Assembly: GCA_914767715.1 (NCBI GenBank)
Contig: OU612065.1
Coordinates: 10,106,001 to 10,170,000, forward strand
DNA from: Membranipora membranacea
Taxonomy: Eukaryota > Bryozoa > Gymnolaemata > Cheilostomatida > Membraniporidae
Direction: 5' to 3'
DNA: 64,000 nucleotides
Below, piece after piece: positions 1 to 12,725 of the stretch. A program made the position numbers and the translations under genes. Numbering within the stretch: the first letter of the stretch is position 1; each line of letters begins with the position of its first letter. The notes below the pieces were generated by a model. It made no database searches. It saw only the letters and a list, made by a program, of their open reading frames with translations, and was not told where the DNA came from.

Positions 1-997
1 GCAATAATGTACCTTCAGGATGAATGGCTGAATCCTGGTTGGGTCCAACTCTTAATCCCTAATTTCAATTAATCATAAAACAAACAGTTTAGTAGGATTT
101 TCTAAAAATAGCGGTTGATCTAGGCCAATAAATCAACTTTGTCCACTGGCAAGAAGTCATATTTTTGTCATTAGACCCTGATGTGACACGATTTTGGCAA
201 TCATCTATGCTTGTAGGACGGTGGTCTGCCACATGGTCAATCATTTTGTAGTTTGTTTTTGTAATTTGACAAGCCACTACTATTTCCAAGATGTTATGGA
301 ATTAGGAGTATTGGAGTTATTGTGAATGCTGTTGATTTTCGGCTCCTCTCATGACCACATAACATCTTCGAGATCAATTTGAGATGTTTGTCAAGGAGCA
401 AAATGTGGTATGAATCAGATATCCTCCCTTCCCTCAAGGCAGATCACTAAACAGACATTGGATTCATCCCCACTTGTATATCTTTCAACTTTCCTGTCGT
501 AATAAACTCATAAATGCCATGCCAGATTTCATTCTCTGAAAACTCTTGAGTGGCCTTTCGGCATCTAAAATTGATATGAATGTGGCAGTTTTGTGATGTT
601 TCTTTTGTATTTCCTGTTTCACTAATTGACCTAGAAGAATTCAAGTAGCAAAGTGTTGTACTGATCAATACTTTGATTATAAGATTTAGTAGTTGTTATC
701 GCATAGCAGATAAATAAACATACACGCTTCGGGACACTTTATCATTGCGCGGCAATTCGGCTTCTATAGTTGTGTACACATTCTGGTGCTGTCTAGTTGT
801 TAATTGCTGCCTTGTCGGATTATCTAAATGGATCTACACTTGAATGCTGGGTACTAGCTGGAAGGAAGTTGTATTGATAAATAATATATGCTGGATACTG
901 AGGTGTAACGGAAAGCCTGCAGCGTCTCTGTATATATGTTGGCGTGGGTTGTTTGTATTCCACACACAGTCTCTCAGTTGAAAAGTATACTTGAGAA
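1..997. other. Upstream intergenic DNA
   Basis: No gene can be supported here. A minus-strand reading frame at 447-668 has a protein-like composition (about 60 codons ending in a stop, with a possible acceptor ahead of it), but it matches no family I know and has no partner exon in the window. It could be a last exon of a gene lying off the left edge, but chance is as likely. Confidence 0.4.
930..975 (+). promoter_or_regulatory. Possible core promoter of the MRL gene
   Basis: A TATATA run near 931 lies about 65 bases before the first ATG at 998, and a pyrimidine-rich TCTCTCAGTT stretch, initiator-like, follows near 970. The spacing suits a TATA/initiator promoter with a very short 5'UTR. TATATA is common in this AT-rich DNA, so this is only a suggestion. 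Confidence 0.25.
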
Positions 998-3900
998 ATG
1001 TCGGTACGCGGTAGAGTTTACCTTGTTGTGTTAGATGAGGAGGACCCTACTGGTAAGACAACTCTTCTATATGCTAAATATTTATTTATTTATTTTCCTC
1101 TGGTTCATTTATTACCTCAGGTTCATTACAGTGGAGCAGACCAAAGGTTGAAGTGGCCATTAATTGCGCATTTGAGGCTATGTGGGTCCTGGACCCTGGT
1201 TAACTAGACATTCCTCAACCAGAGACCTTCAGTTCACCAAAATACTATATGATATAAGACTACCATAATCTACATGAGATGAGCGTCCTGTCTTTCCAAG
1301 CTTGTCATCAATGATATAAGGTGGTGGTGTACAAAATATACCCTGCACAGACAGTTCAGCTTGAAAAAAACTGATTCTCTTCTCTCTATATCAGTTTCAT
1401 TTTCCATTTCTCGCCTGTAGTCTGAGATGTCTATTCCGATGATACATGGCTGTCATGTATATGATACCATAATAATGTTTTAGCTCTTGGTGGTCCATTG
1501 GCATTGACAGTGCGTTCATCTCTTTTATTCGTGTTCAAATGCGCTGGAAATACCCTAAAGATAAAACCATAAGCCAATGTTTTGTGTATTGATTGCTGTC
1601 CTTTGAAGAAAGCCGGCGTTTTGTTTGGCCCTTGATTGATTGGAAATTTATCCCTTGACCAACAGTTTTGCGTCATAGCTTGGAAAGAGAGTCAAAAAAT
1701 GGTGAAAAACATGTAGCCGTTTCTTGAGCACTATTGATAACTATTGTCAGTCCTCATGCTGTTACCATGCAGGGTGTGACAGCTGTAACAAGGTTGAATT
1801 TGTACCAAGAAATATTCATGGTGTATGCGTTTATTGAATTACTTTCTCCAGGATGTGTTTTCACAAGAAAAATACATGAGCAGCGATCGCGTTCAAAAAG
1901 AATGTGTATGTAAATTACGTTGTGTTGTATAGTACATACCCTGGTACTACGAAATTATGTCCATCAGTGCCAACTGTTACTCATATTTTATAACCATACC
2001 AGCACAATTGGTACAATGACATCAAAAACTTTGGCAACAGCCCTACCATGCGGCAACCAGCCCCTCGACACCACACCTACCCTCTCTTTCCTAACACTGA
2101 ATGGTGTGTAGGTAATCACCCAATTACAAATCATGTCATCAGGGAGTACCACATTGCTTCAAAAGCTGGTTTCTTCTCTCTTATTTAGATGGCGGTAATG
2201 GTGGAGACTTGGATGATATTATTAATGACTTATGTGCACTGGAGGCCGAGCTGGCTGATGCTCAGAAGGAGTTCGTCACAAAACAGCCTCTGACTGATGG
2301 AGACTCCGGCAATGTGGATGACATGTACTCCCCGGGATCGGTAAGATCACCCCCCCCCCCCCAGCAAGGAGATGTATAGATGGCCGGTTGTACCTAATGT
2401 CCAAAATATTCATCAAACTTTCTAGATCCCCCTAGGTCTCAACTATAGGCAAACCAATGATAGTAATAGTTAAGGTTGTGACTATACAGGTGTGAAAATA
2501 GTCCTAGCGCTGTTATGCTATGCAGTGCCGAAAATATTTCAATTGAGCACAAGGTTGAGAGTTTTTATTCTCTGCATGTACTAAACTGAAGCCAAAAAAT
2601 TAAGCACATGGTCAGCAGTAGTGAATGCTGTAGTATAGCATGTCATAGTGTATTAATGAATGGCTAATGAGCCTATTGGGAATTTCAGTACATAAAACCT
2701 GCAGCCTTACAGCCACAGTCATTACTGAGGCATTATTGATCCACAGTAACGGCTCTAAACATTCAAGTCAGCGAGGCAGCCATAAATAGAATGACTGTGT
2801 GCTCGTTTACTACTTGTATGTACATTAAAAAATACAAGCTGACAGGAAAACATCAATATATGGAGAAAATTCTCGGGAAATTCTCAGGTTTCTTGATGTC
2901 GATTGCAATTGCCTTTAAAAAGTTGCATTCTATAAATGAAACCTTGCATTGCTAATTGTGGATGCGTTGAAAGATCTATGTGCAGTTTATACTGGTGTTA
3001 AGTCAGCGGAGACGGATTCAGTGGTGCTGGGTTGTCTGTAGCTAATTGCATGTTGCACCCAATGAATGTTGTAACTGTATTATTATTACGTTGTGCTCTA
3101 TACTTTATTTACTAAACTTATAGATTGATCGATCATCACTGCCAAAGAAAGTTGCTCCTCCCGGGGCGATTCCCTCTCCAGGGTTTCATGTTATTAAAGT
3201 TGGCTCGCCATTTCCCACATATGATCGCAGAACAAATACCCTTGATGTATCTCCTAAGCGTAACGTCAAGGCTGAACCGCCGAAGCCTCCACCCAAACCA
3301 GTATCAACCACTCTACATACAGAGGTCTCAAAGCCGGAGGAGGCAATAAGCAATGTATGTTGTCTTAGTAGATCTTATAAGTTTTACACTTCATCAGTCT
3401 ATTAGACTTACCTTTATAAGTTATACTAACGCTTATCGTGCTTGAAGTTTTTATCTAGCTTTTGCATTGCTTTACTCTCAGCATGGCTTCTGCTGCTTTC
3501 TTTCTCAAGTGTGAGCTATGTATTTAAAAAAATTGGGTAATGTAAGGGGCCAAGCTGAACATGAAAAATATCACCCATTATCAAACATCACCCCTTCAAA
3601 ACATCAGTGTGATACTTCTTGTAATCCAATGCTTTTGCCACAGTAAAGAATCATAAATGGGACAAAAATAGAGTGACAAAAATTTTGGAACGTATCAATA
3701 GCAGCTATAGGCTTTGTTTAGTTCGAGATTGTTAAACTCTACTGCCTATAAAAATCAAGTGATAACAAAACTGAAAGAAAGCAAAACTTTTATTGACCTT
3801 GACAAGATTTGCAATCCAATTTCTTTGTGTTTGATGATTGTGCGCTAATGGATTTATATTAGATGAGATTAATATCTTATGATACGGATTTGTCTATCTA

Positions 3901-6900
3901 ATGTGTTCATACTTCCTCCAATCCCACTTGATTCAGTCTGATGGCATGTGTTCAGATAATGTGAAATGATTGGTTAATTTGGACAGATGTATTATAATAT
4001 TCTTTGTACTCAGTAATTTTGCGTTGCTATGATCTTAAATCCCCGCTCGCTTATCAATCAAAACTGACATACAGCGTATTTGTTTGAGGCGGTCATTTGA
4101 GCTCGTTATTCCTGCAAGAGCCCCGTGAACACAGTTGTCGCTGTCTGGGAGTTTATTTCACTACCTCTGTACTTATTTGATGGGATATTAAGTGGCGGCA
4201 GGATGGTTAGGCTAATACGAGGCAGCTTAGGTCGTTACTCGGCCAGGATGGTACGCAGAGTGGATACAACATCTGAATCCCTTTATCCTAAAATGGCTTG
4301 TGACGATTGCTGTGATTTGATGTTACAGGCTGATAAAGATAAAAGAGCCAAAGAAGAGAAAATACGTATCGCAATGCAAAAAATAAAAGCTGCTGATATA
4401 AAAAAGGTAAGACATGAGTTTTTGATTTATAGTTTTATTTCTCCAAATTTTAGATCTGTCTTTCTGTCCCTTCTACGCCTGGTCTAGCCCTGTCACAAGG
4501 CTATGCCTGATCACCAGTGTTTTCAGACATTAACTGTTTGAGATCGTATTCTTGATCGGTGTAACGTCAGACCTGAAGAATACTCACCTGGCTGTTAGCT
4601 AACTCACCTGTCTGCACTGTACCTACAGTACAAACACAGGTTCAGCAAGCACTCCATGAATATTAATAACAATAATAATATTTGTTGGCTTGGTTTTTCT
4701 AAGATGGTCATGGTACATTATCGAGTATGTGTAAACATTAATCATCATAGTTTTTGTCTTTGCCAATATTTTGTGGCAAGTTGATGACTTTTACACCAGG
4801 AGTTGATGGGTATACCAGAGGTCAGCTGACATGTGAACCTAAGGATTCGTTGTGAAAGCTTGTGATGCCCTGACTTCTGGCTGAAATCCAAGACAGTTTT
4901 CCATCAACAATTTAGTTTGTTGTATCAAAGCGTCAGGACTAGAGGGAACGAATATTTTAAGTTCCCCACAATGATAGATCAGGAAGAAGCCTCTGCCGTC
5001 GGCAGGGCTAACCTAAGTTACCCTTACGCTGTCTCTAAGCGCCGCAGTCTTCACTCAGTACACTCAGTAATATGCTCTTCATTACAGCTCTTTGTAAAAG
5101 TGTTTGTACAGAATGGTGAGTGTAAGACTATACTGGTGGACGAGAAAATGTCTGTATCTGAAGTTCTGATGCTGCTGTATGAGAAATGTGAAGTCAAACC
5201 TAACGTCAGGTGGACTCTGGTCGAGCAAATACCAGATCTCTTCATCGGTGAGTTTGATATGCCTGTATATGTATACGAATCTCTTTCCTGAGAATGTATC
5301 ATTAGTAAGGATCAGGTGGTTTTAGTTACGCTAGCAATAGAGACATCCAATAGACAGTTTTCTGAGCTCTTTTTTATGCCTCAATTCGAAGTTGTCCTCT
5401 CTCTAGTTTGGTACTTTTAACCCACGCTGCATAGGAAAAACCTGCTGAAAGAGGGTTATCTTGAAAACAGCTTATGTAAGGATTAAAATTATTTTTGATT
5501 CAGAGTCTACACCGTTGAAAACTCTGTGAGACAGTGTTTCCAAATCATTGGAGGCTTGATAATGTTGATAAATCTTAATTTTAGTGACGAAAATCATGAA
5601 AAATTCTGCCAAATTGTCCGCAAAACAGGCAGAAAATGCTATAATTGACTATCTATAAACCAAAATTATTTCCCAAACGATGTCCATATGAGTTTTCAAT
5701 GTTGCAGATTCTGAATCAAAAATAGATTTTATCCTGTTATAAGCGGTTTTCAAGATAACCCTATTTTCAGCATGTTTTTCCTATGCGGCGTGGGTTAAAA
5801 GTACCAAACTGGAGAGAGGACAACTCCGAATTGAGGCCTAAATCAGAGCTCAGAAAACTGTCTATAATGTTGGGCTGCGCTACATGAAATACCCTGCAAT
5901 TGGGATTAAGGCAATTGCTCACTGCACACCGAGGCAAAGATACCTCTACTTATTCTTTAGACCAGAATACTGAGAATTTTGTAACAGACTTGGTTTTGCC
6001 CTAAGTGCTCGTGGTGACATTATTTGAGTTGACATATCGCCCAGTATTAGTATTACTCAATAATGTGATCAATTCTGAGTCACAACTCTCTAATTTGCAT
6101 GTGACTGGTATGCTGGCACGTTATGACTCCGATGTGTATCTGACAGATGGTTAGAGATGCCAGCTTCAAAGTGTCACAGGTTGAACAATTACTGGGTACT
6201 GCCGATTTATTGTGCTGATCCTGACAAATGTTTTAACTATAGTTGCTCCTCAGTTTCGATTTACAAGTTCCATTCTCTTGCCGTGTATGAGTCAGCCCTA
6301 AAAATGATAGCCGCCATTGTTTTAATCAAACAAGGATATAAAGTTTAATAGCCATCCTTGAAAAGCTCTCAGGTTTAAATTACTCTCTTTTGAAGTTAGT
6401 TCTGTGAAGAGATGCATTTAAATATTATGATATCTACATCCCTAATCTTACCACAAAATTACTTGGTAAAAGTCTTTGTCTGCGTCTCATATTAAAAAGT
6501 GGTTAGCAAAAACTTTCCTATTTTGCCGTAATGTATGCAAATTTTATACCAGACAAAAACTGCTTGGATATCTAACAGAACTCTAAACATATCCGAACGC
6601 ACCTGTTTTAAACCTTTTGCACTGGAGGAAGCCTGGATTTCGACACAAAAACATCATTTCCTTCTGCTCGACGGTAGAGTTCACTTGCTCTGCTATAAGA
6701 CAGCTTTTTTCCCTCCGAGTCATTTTGAGGCAGATACTTCAGTCTGGCTATATAGTAGCCAAAGCTAAAAGCAGCCTGATTGATGATTTTGGAGTGTTGA
6801 TTTTGAGAGGCTTAGTTGGCCATTTGCCCATATCAACTGTTATAAAGCCCACTCAATCTAACCTTATAAGATTTCACTAACAGCTGGGGAGCATAGTAAT

Positions 6901-9900
6901 GCTAAACCCTTATGCCAGGGATTAATAAATTGTTGTTTTGTTATTTGTATTGCAGTATAATAGGTTCAGGTCTCAACAGGTCTGTCTAGTCCTTAATTGG
7001 CAGAATTTCTTTAATTTTAGGCTTATAGCACTCATAACTTAAAAGTGTGCCTCGACCTCAAATTAAATGTCAACGGGACCAGTTGTTGCAAGCCTGGCTT
7101 TTGTACCGAGCAAAAAACTGAGCAAAAAACCTTGGGCTGCTTAGCTGAGATTCATAAAGCGAATCAGCCTGTCTTCACTGCTCACATCTCTATTCATACC
7201 GTTGTACATGCGAGTTAATTATTCAAAATCAGTTTCTGACACATTAGAGATTGTCAGAAATCGACATCATCTCAGAAATGTAGGCATCACAACTTACCTG
7301 ATACAGATTCAATTAGCAAACAGGCATCAATTTTAGGATATTACAGTCTTTGAAAAACTGATACGATGATGTGAAGTGTAATCAATTCTTGAAAACGATT
7401 TAATTATTTTGCAGAGAGAATTATCGAAGACCATGAGAAGCTAATATCTGTGATGATGAACTGGCTCAAGATTTCCAACAACAAAATTCTCTTCCTCGAA
7501 ACTGATGATAAATATGACCTCTTCTTTCAGCCACAGGTAAGCCAGTCCTTTGCAGAGAGAGAGAGAGAGAGGGAGGGAGGGAGGGAGGGAGGGAGAGAGA
7601 GAGAGAGAGAGAGAGCATTGAAAGGAAGACTAATGTTATGTGAATTTATAAGAAGTTATCCTCCCAATGAGGGGCACCTGTTTTTGATTTAACCGTGTTC
7701 ATTAGTTACTATCACTGACACTGACAGCTGAATATCTTTCAGTTATCACTGACAGATCATAGCCCGAAGCATGAGGTGAGCAGAAAAGTACATACAGTTC
7801 CCCATTGCCTACTGGGGGTAATCCAGCTGTACATAAAACTTGAGGTTGTAGCGTGAGTTTGGCAGGAATTCAAATGCTGAGGCAAATCAATTATTGAAGA
7901 ATTAGATGAATGGCATGTGGTGGCTCAATTACTACATAACCAGATCCATACTTGAACAATCAGAGCTCGTTAGCTACATAAGCCTAACACAGTATAGCAG
8001 TAGTTGAACATGTCTTATGGATATTGAATTGACATTTCCTTAATCAATAATTAGCCATGATTCATAAGCTGTTAGCCAATTGGCCAATCTTGGGCTGCCT
8101 TGCTGTGGATAACTACTTGCATCCAATTTTGTGTGTGTTTTTTGAACGTATAAAACATAATTGGGTATTCTTCTGCCACAAGCCTCCGATTTTACTGACC
8201 ATTATCATAACTGAGGAGTTTCTAAACACCTGATAATAACAGCAACCATTGTTTACTAATTTTCTCCAACTATTGTTTTATTTTCCATACTAACTGTTTG
8301 CCCAGCATCGTCAAATTTGAGAGTTTTCAGATGTTTTGCTGGTGAAGAATGTCTGGGAATATGAAAAATTACTGAGTATGTGTATACGACTTCTTATCTG
8401 GAATTTAGCGATCTAGTTGCCCCTGGCCAATAATAAAGGAATTTGATCAATGGAAAGATAATTATGTTGAAATGGGCAAAGATAAAAGATTTCATTTTGA
8501 GGAATTTTAAATGATGACACTGGTTAGCACATGCACAGCAACTTCACATGATATTCCAATAGTCTCGTTGCATCTGTCACCCAGCTGTGTCTCTGTGTCT
8601 GAAATTCATTTACATGAAATTTTATCAAAAAGTGACATATGTCATCTAGATTGTACTCTCAAAATTTAGTTAACTGCAGGAAAGTTCACAAATTTTTAAT
8701 GTACGAACATCAGTGTTCTAGATCTATCTTTCGTAGACATATATGGCACAGAGCTTATCCCATTGCAGACATACTTTCTCATATTACACACTGCCTGCAA
8801 TCCTTGCCTGTTGCCTAAGTGACTGGTGCTACCCGCTACCACCTGAATGGCGTTTATGTTGTGCCCTTTCTTTTTTTGTAATAGAAATATTTACTCGGTC
8901 GAGAAGGGGCAGAGAAGTGCACTGATAAAGACCAGAAAGCCTTACTGGATGTATGTATATAATTTTCAGTCATCATTAAGACTGAGTCACTTCTTGTCAT
9001 CAATAGCTCATCATGAGGCTGCTTGAAATGCGATATATATATCATTTGCTATCTGGATAAGTTGAATCTAAAGTGTTCAGAATTGTGCCAAATATAATGG
9101 TTGAGATGCTGACCCAACTAATATCCAAATACTGACCTTATAACTGGTTTGTGACTTTACTATTTGTTTTATGACTCTTTCTAAAAGTTATTTCTTGTTT
9201 CTATTGTGATCCGCTATCCTCAACTATATTTTCGTGTCATACTATTACTTTCTTGCTGTTGACTGCCCGCACTTATTATGCACTTATATTATGGAACCTG
9301 ACATTGATTGTGACTGCCAGCCACAGTGACATAACAATCACATATGACGTGTGTGTGTGTGCTGTACCCATACACATATACATTATATTATATATGTGTA
9401 TGGCTGTACCCAAGTTGAACCAGTTGGTCCAGCAGAAGCGGGTCTAACCATCTACTTACCACTAATGTGATATGTTGGTTATTTTAGGAGTTATTTGGTG
9501 GGGCTGGGACACAGGTGCCTGAGATGGAAGGTGATATCTATTATAAAGTAGATGGTCAGAAAACGTGGAAGAAAATACAGGCAGTTCTCAGAACCTCTGG
9601 TATCTATCTGCGCAAAGGAAAGGTATGTACCTCAGCGCTTATATTACTATGGGCTGAATAGGAAGTCCTCATTCTTACAACTTACCTATAAACATGGATG
9701 GATTACTTCCACCCTAATTTTGTGTGACTCAGGTTTAACAATCTTGTTCAGACAAATACATTACAATTATACAATTATACATCCTTGGCTCCATTTGGGC
9801 TTGGTAAATTTCCATTAATAGGAACTTATGATTATCATAACTTTAAGTGAGTTCATTTTTGGCAATTACACTTTGTCATCCGCTGAGTTCAACCCTCCTC

Positions 9901-12025
9901 ACTAGCTGACAGTTTTCCTCTTCATTATCAGCAATTAAGAGATGGCTGTTTAGTGAACTTGGAATTTGCCTGAATTAGCATGGCTAATGACTTTTATTTT
10001 GAGGAGATGGTCCAATCATTATTCTCTTTGTTCAACAGTCCTCAAGAAATCTGCAATGCATAACATCCTTTGATCAAGTGGAGATATATAGAGGTTTTGG
10101 TTGGCGCAAGAAGTTCAAGGCCCCCACAGAGCACTGCTTCGCTCTCAAACATCCAAAGCTGCAAAAGAAATCCAAAGATCTGAGGTACTTTTGCTGTGAG
10201 GATGAATACACGCTCAAGAAGTGGCTTACTGGTATGAGAATAGCCAAGGTATGTCATGCATTTGAACAGGCATCTACTATATAATCTATAAAGCCGGGAA
10301 CAGGAAGTAAATATGAAATGTGACTATATGAAGGAAACGTTTTGCAACAGATCTCCTCCCACTATAACGATCAAAGTTTTTAGTTTGTTCCATGTCATTT
10401 TTTTTGAATGGATTATAACCCTGATTTACTCTTGTCTTCTCACAGTATGGAAAAGAGCTGCAGTATGGTTTCAAGCACATGTTGGAGATTGTCAGCGGAA
10501 ATCGTAAGCCCAGTTCGGGCACAATCGACACCCCCTCAGACTCAATGTCGCAAAGCAGTAGAGACTCAGGCTTCAGTGTAACCTCAGATAGCTCAAACAG
10601 TCTGGATATAGCTCAGTCATCCGCAAAGAAGCATCGAAGTAAGCTAGCTAAACTATCCCTATGTTGGATGCTATTATAGTTCTTTCTCAACTTATCCTCA
10701 AATCACATCACATTGTCAGCGAACAGGGGGGAACACCATCAAATCAGTATATATGCCAATGAAGATTCAAGTTGATAAAATCAGTTTTTAATTTTTTTTG
10801 GGCTGCATGAAATAACGGCCTCATATCAATTCCCAAACTCCCTGGTATCATTATGACCATACTAAATTGGAGTTGTCAACACAGTGAAAAAAAGGGTTGG
10901 ATTGAATGGAAATTTTAGGCTGTCTTCTACCTTGTTTCCACACAGGAAATTAGATACACAAAATTGCAATCGATTGTTATTAACTTGTGAAATCTATTTG
11001 TAGACCCAGGACTGGCGGCTCCTCCTCCTCCTGATGAGTTTAGTGATCTACCACCCCCACCACCTGAGTTATTAACTGAAGAACCCACACCAACAAACAC
11101 CCCAGTGCACTTTGCCTCACAACTATCAGAAGATTTTAGTAGAATGCACACTACTCAGATAGCTGATGATAATCGATCAACACACAGCAGTGACAGTTCG
11201 TCAGTATCTAACAGTACTCCAAGAAACTCTATAACTAGTAATAGTTCATCACATAGCACCCCTGCTCATGGTACCCCTGTACATGGCACACCAACACGTC
11301 AGCCATTCGAGAGATGCTCTGGAATCAGGAACTCACTTAGAAAAGGACAGCAGCCAACACCACCGAAGTTAGTGGCTCCACCTAAAGTACCAGAGAAAGC
11401 CCAGCGTCCAAGTGTGATGCATCACCAGCCGCCTCTGCCTCCAGCCCCTATGCAACAGCCTCAGCTCCAGTCTGCTTATCAACAGCTACCCCCTCAGCAA
11501 ATTTACGGACATTATGGCAGCCAGTGTAGGCAGCCTCCTATGGCGGCTTCTAGTCTATCAGTAAGTGCTCCATCCCAGCAGTTGCAGCACAGACAACCAG
11601 GCAGTGGGGGACATTTCCTCAGTGAACTCAATCATCTCTATGCTGCTAAGGGCAGAGGTCCGCAAAACTCATCTGAGAGCGACTCTGATGTGGATGAGCT
11701 GCCTCCCCCTCCTCCGGAGTTACTCGCTCCTGAGAACAACCTCTGCGGCGACAACACATATGATGTGCCCTACAACCAGAGAGCGATGAACAATGCCAGC
11801 AATTCTGTTTATAGCGTGCCACCACCACCCCTTGAGTATAACCCATATGGTGATAGGCTAGGATATGACAATGGGGTTTATGGTCAACCAAAGCCTGTCA
11901 ATCATAACGAAAACTATAGCATGAGTCGAGTGTTTGCTAGCCAAACTGGAACGATAAAAAGAGCACCACCACCTCCGAAACGAAATAACTCAATCAATAC
12001 ACTACGAAATGGTGATGTTCGATAG
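998..12025 (+). CDS. RAPH1/APBB1IP-like: MRL-family adaptor (RIAM / lamellipodin / MIG-10), RA-PH and proline-rich
   Basis: Exons: 998-1052, 2189-2340, 3124-3354, 4329-4406, 5088-5247, 7415-7536, 8885-8950, 9488-9622, 10039-10248, 10446-10638, 11004-12025. All phases agree and give 807 residues. The N-terminus is acidic (about residues 19-45, GDLDDIINDL). A basic helix (about 147-172) leads into a Ras-association domain (about 173-265, LFVKVFVQNG to KILFLE). The PH domain spans about 300-403 (DGQKTWKK, YCFALKHP-like ALKHPKLQ, LTGMRIAK). The tail is Ser/Pro/Gln-rich with two LPPPPPEL motifs plus VPPPPLEY and APPPPKR. In this family RA binds Rap1/Ras GTP, PH binds phosphoinositides and the polyprolines recruit Ena/VASP and profilin, driving lamellipodia and integrin activation at the membrane. 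The first exon is short (18 codons), so the start is the least certain part. Family assignment is strong; one-to-one assignment to either vertebrate paralogue is not possible. Confidence 0.93.
2351..2362 (+). repeat. Poly-C tract just after a splice donor
   Basis: A run of about a dozen C residues sits some 10 bases inside intron 2 of the MRL gene, next to the donor GTAAGA. It is a length-variable homopolymer and a likely site of sequencing error; no function is claimed. Confidence 0.7.
5353..5862. mobile_element. 510-bp foldback MITE flanked by TA
   Basis: The element begins GACAGTTTTCTGAGCTC and ends with the inverted complement GAGCTCAGAAAACTGTC, flanked on both sides by TA (5351-5352 and 5863-5864). 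The pairing continues well inside: the TTGGTACTTTTAACCCACGC block near 5410 is matched by GCGTGGGTTAAAAGTACCAA near 5790, and the blocks near 5450 and 5750 (AGGGTTATCTTGAAAAC and its complement) also pair. There is no coding frame. A TA duplication and long palindromic ends fit a non-autonomous Tc1/mariner-type MITE. It sits in the intron after the first RA-domain exon of the MRL gene. Confidence 0.85.
7555..7615 (+). repeat. (GA)n/(GGGA)n microsatellite
   Basis: A purine-only stretch of GAGA repeats interrupted by five GGGA-type units, located 20 bases after a splice donor of the MRL gene. It can be read through as Arg/Glu/Gly but lies outside the exon defined by GTAAGC at 7537. Confidence 0.9.
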
Positions 12026-12725
12026 AAACTTCCTGTGCGTGTCTATGTATTTTCCGTTTTTTTTAGTACATCAAACATATATTGTTATATATTTATTTAA
12101 TCATGTTGAGCGGATCTCATCCAGATGCCAATCCTATTTATTTAATCCCTCCTTGTTAGTGGACTGTAGTTATTTTGAGTAGAGACGTCTCCCTTGTCAA
12201 ATCTATCAGTATTTTTTTAAACGACTATTTATTAAAGAGTTTATGATAAGATGTCAGAAGTGTAAACTCATCCTGGCTGAATACAGTCAATATGCACTTT
12301 GACCAGTGTGTATTTGTGTAACAAGGAGTTAGATGAGATCGATCAGCCCCTCGTCGCAATTCAACCGACTCTCATGTATATGTATATCTGATCTTCTCTA
12401 TGTATATATAATATTTCTGTTGTCTGATGAACATGTGTTCATCTTAGATTGTATATAATTACTGCAGTCGGTGTATTTCAGTTCCTTTTAATTCCACCAA
12501 CATACTTTTTCTTAAATACATGTTATGTAGTATGATTTCATCGATCACCAGGCCGAGGTGCTACCTTTTTCTCACAATTTATACTATATTCAATATTGTT
12601 GATATTTCTGTACTGCTTTTGAATCTTGATAGTTATTTCACATAGGCATTCAGCGTTTATAAAAATAAAACTATAATTGAAAGACAATGCTGTTGAAAAT
12701 AATAAACTGTGCTTCATGGCTGGGA
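12026..12725 (+). other. 3'UTR of the MRL gene with poly(A) signals
   Basis: AT-rich, non-coding sequence follows the TAG at 12023-12025. Canonical AATAAA hexamers occur near 12664 and near 12700, giving a predicted 3'UTR of about 700 bases. This is inferred only from the hexamers. Confidence 0.5.

Noticed and set aside
447-668. Last exon of a minus-strand gene
   Set aside because: Protein-like composition but no recognised family and no partner exon within the window.
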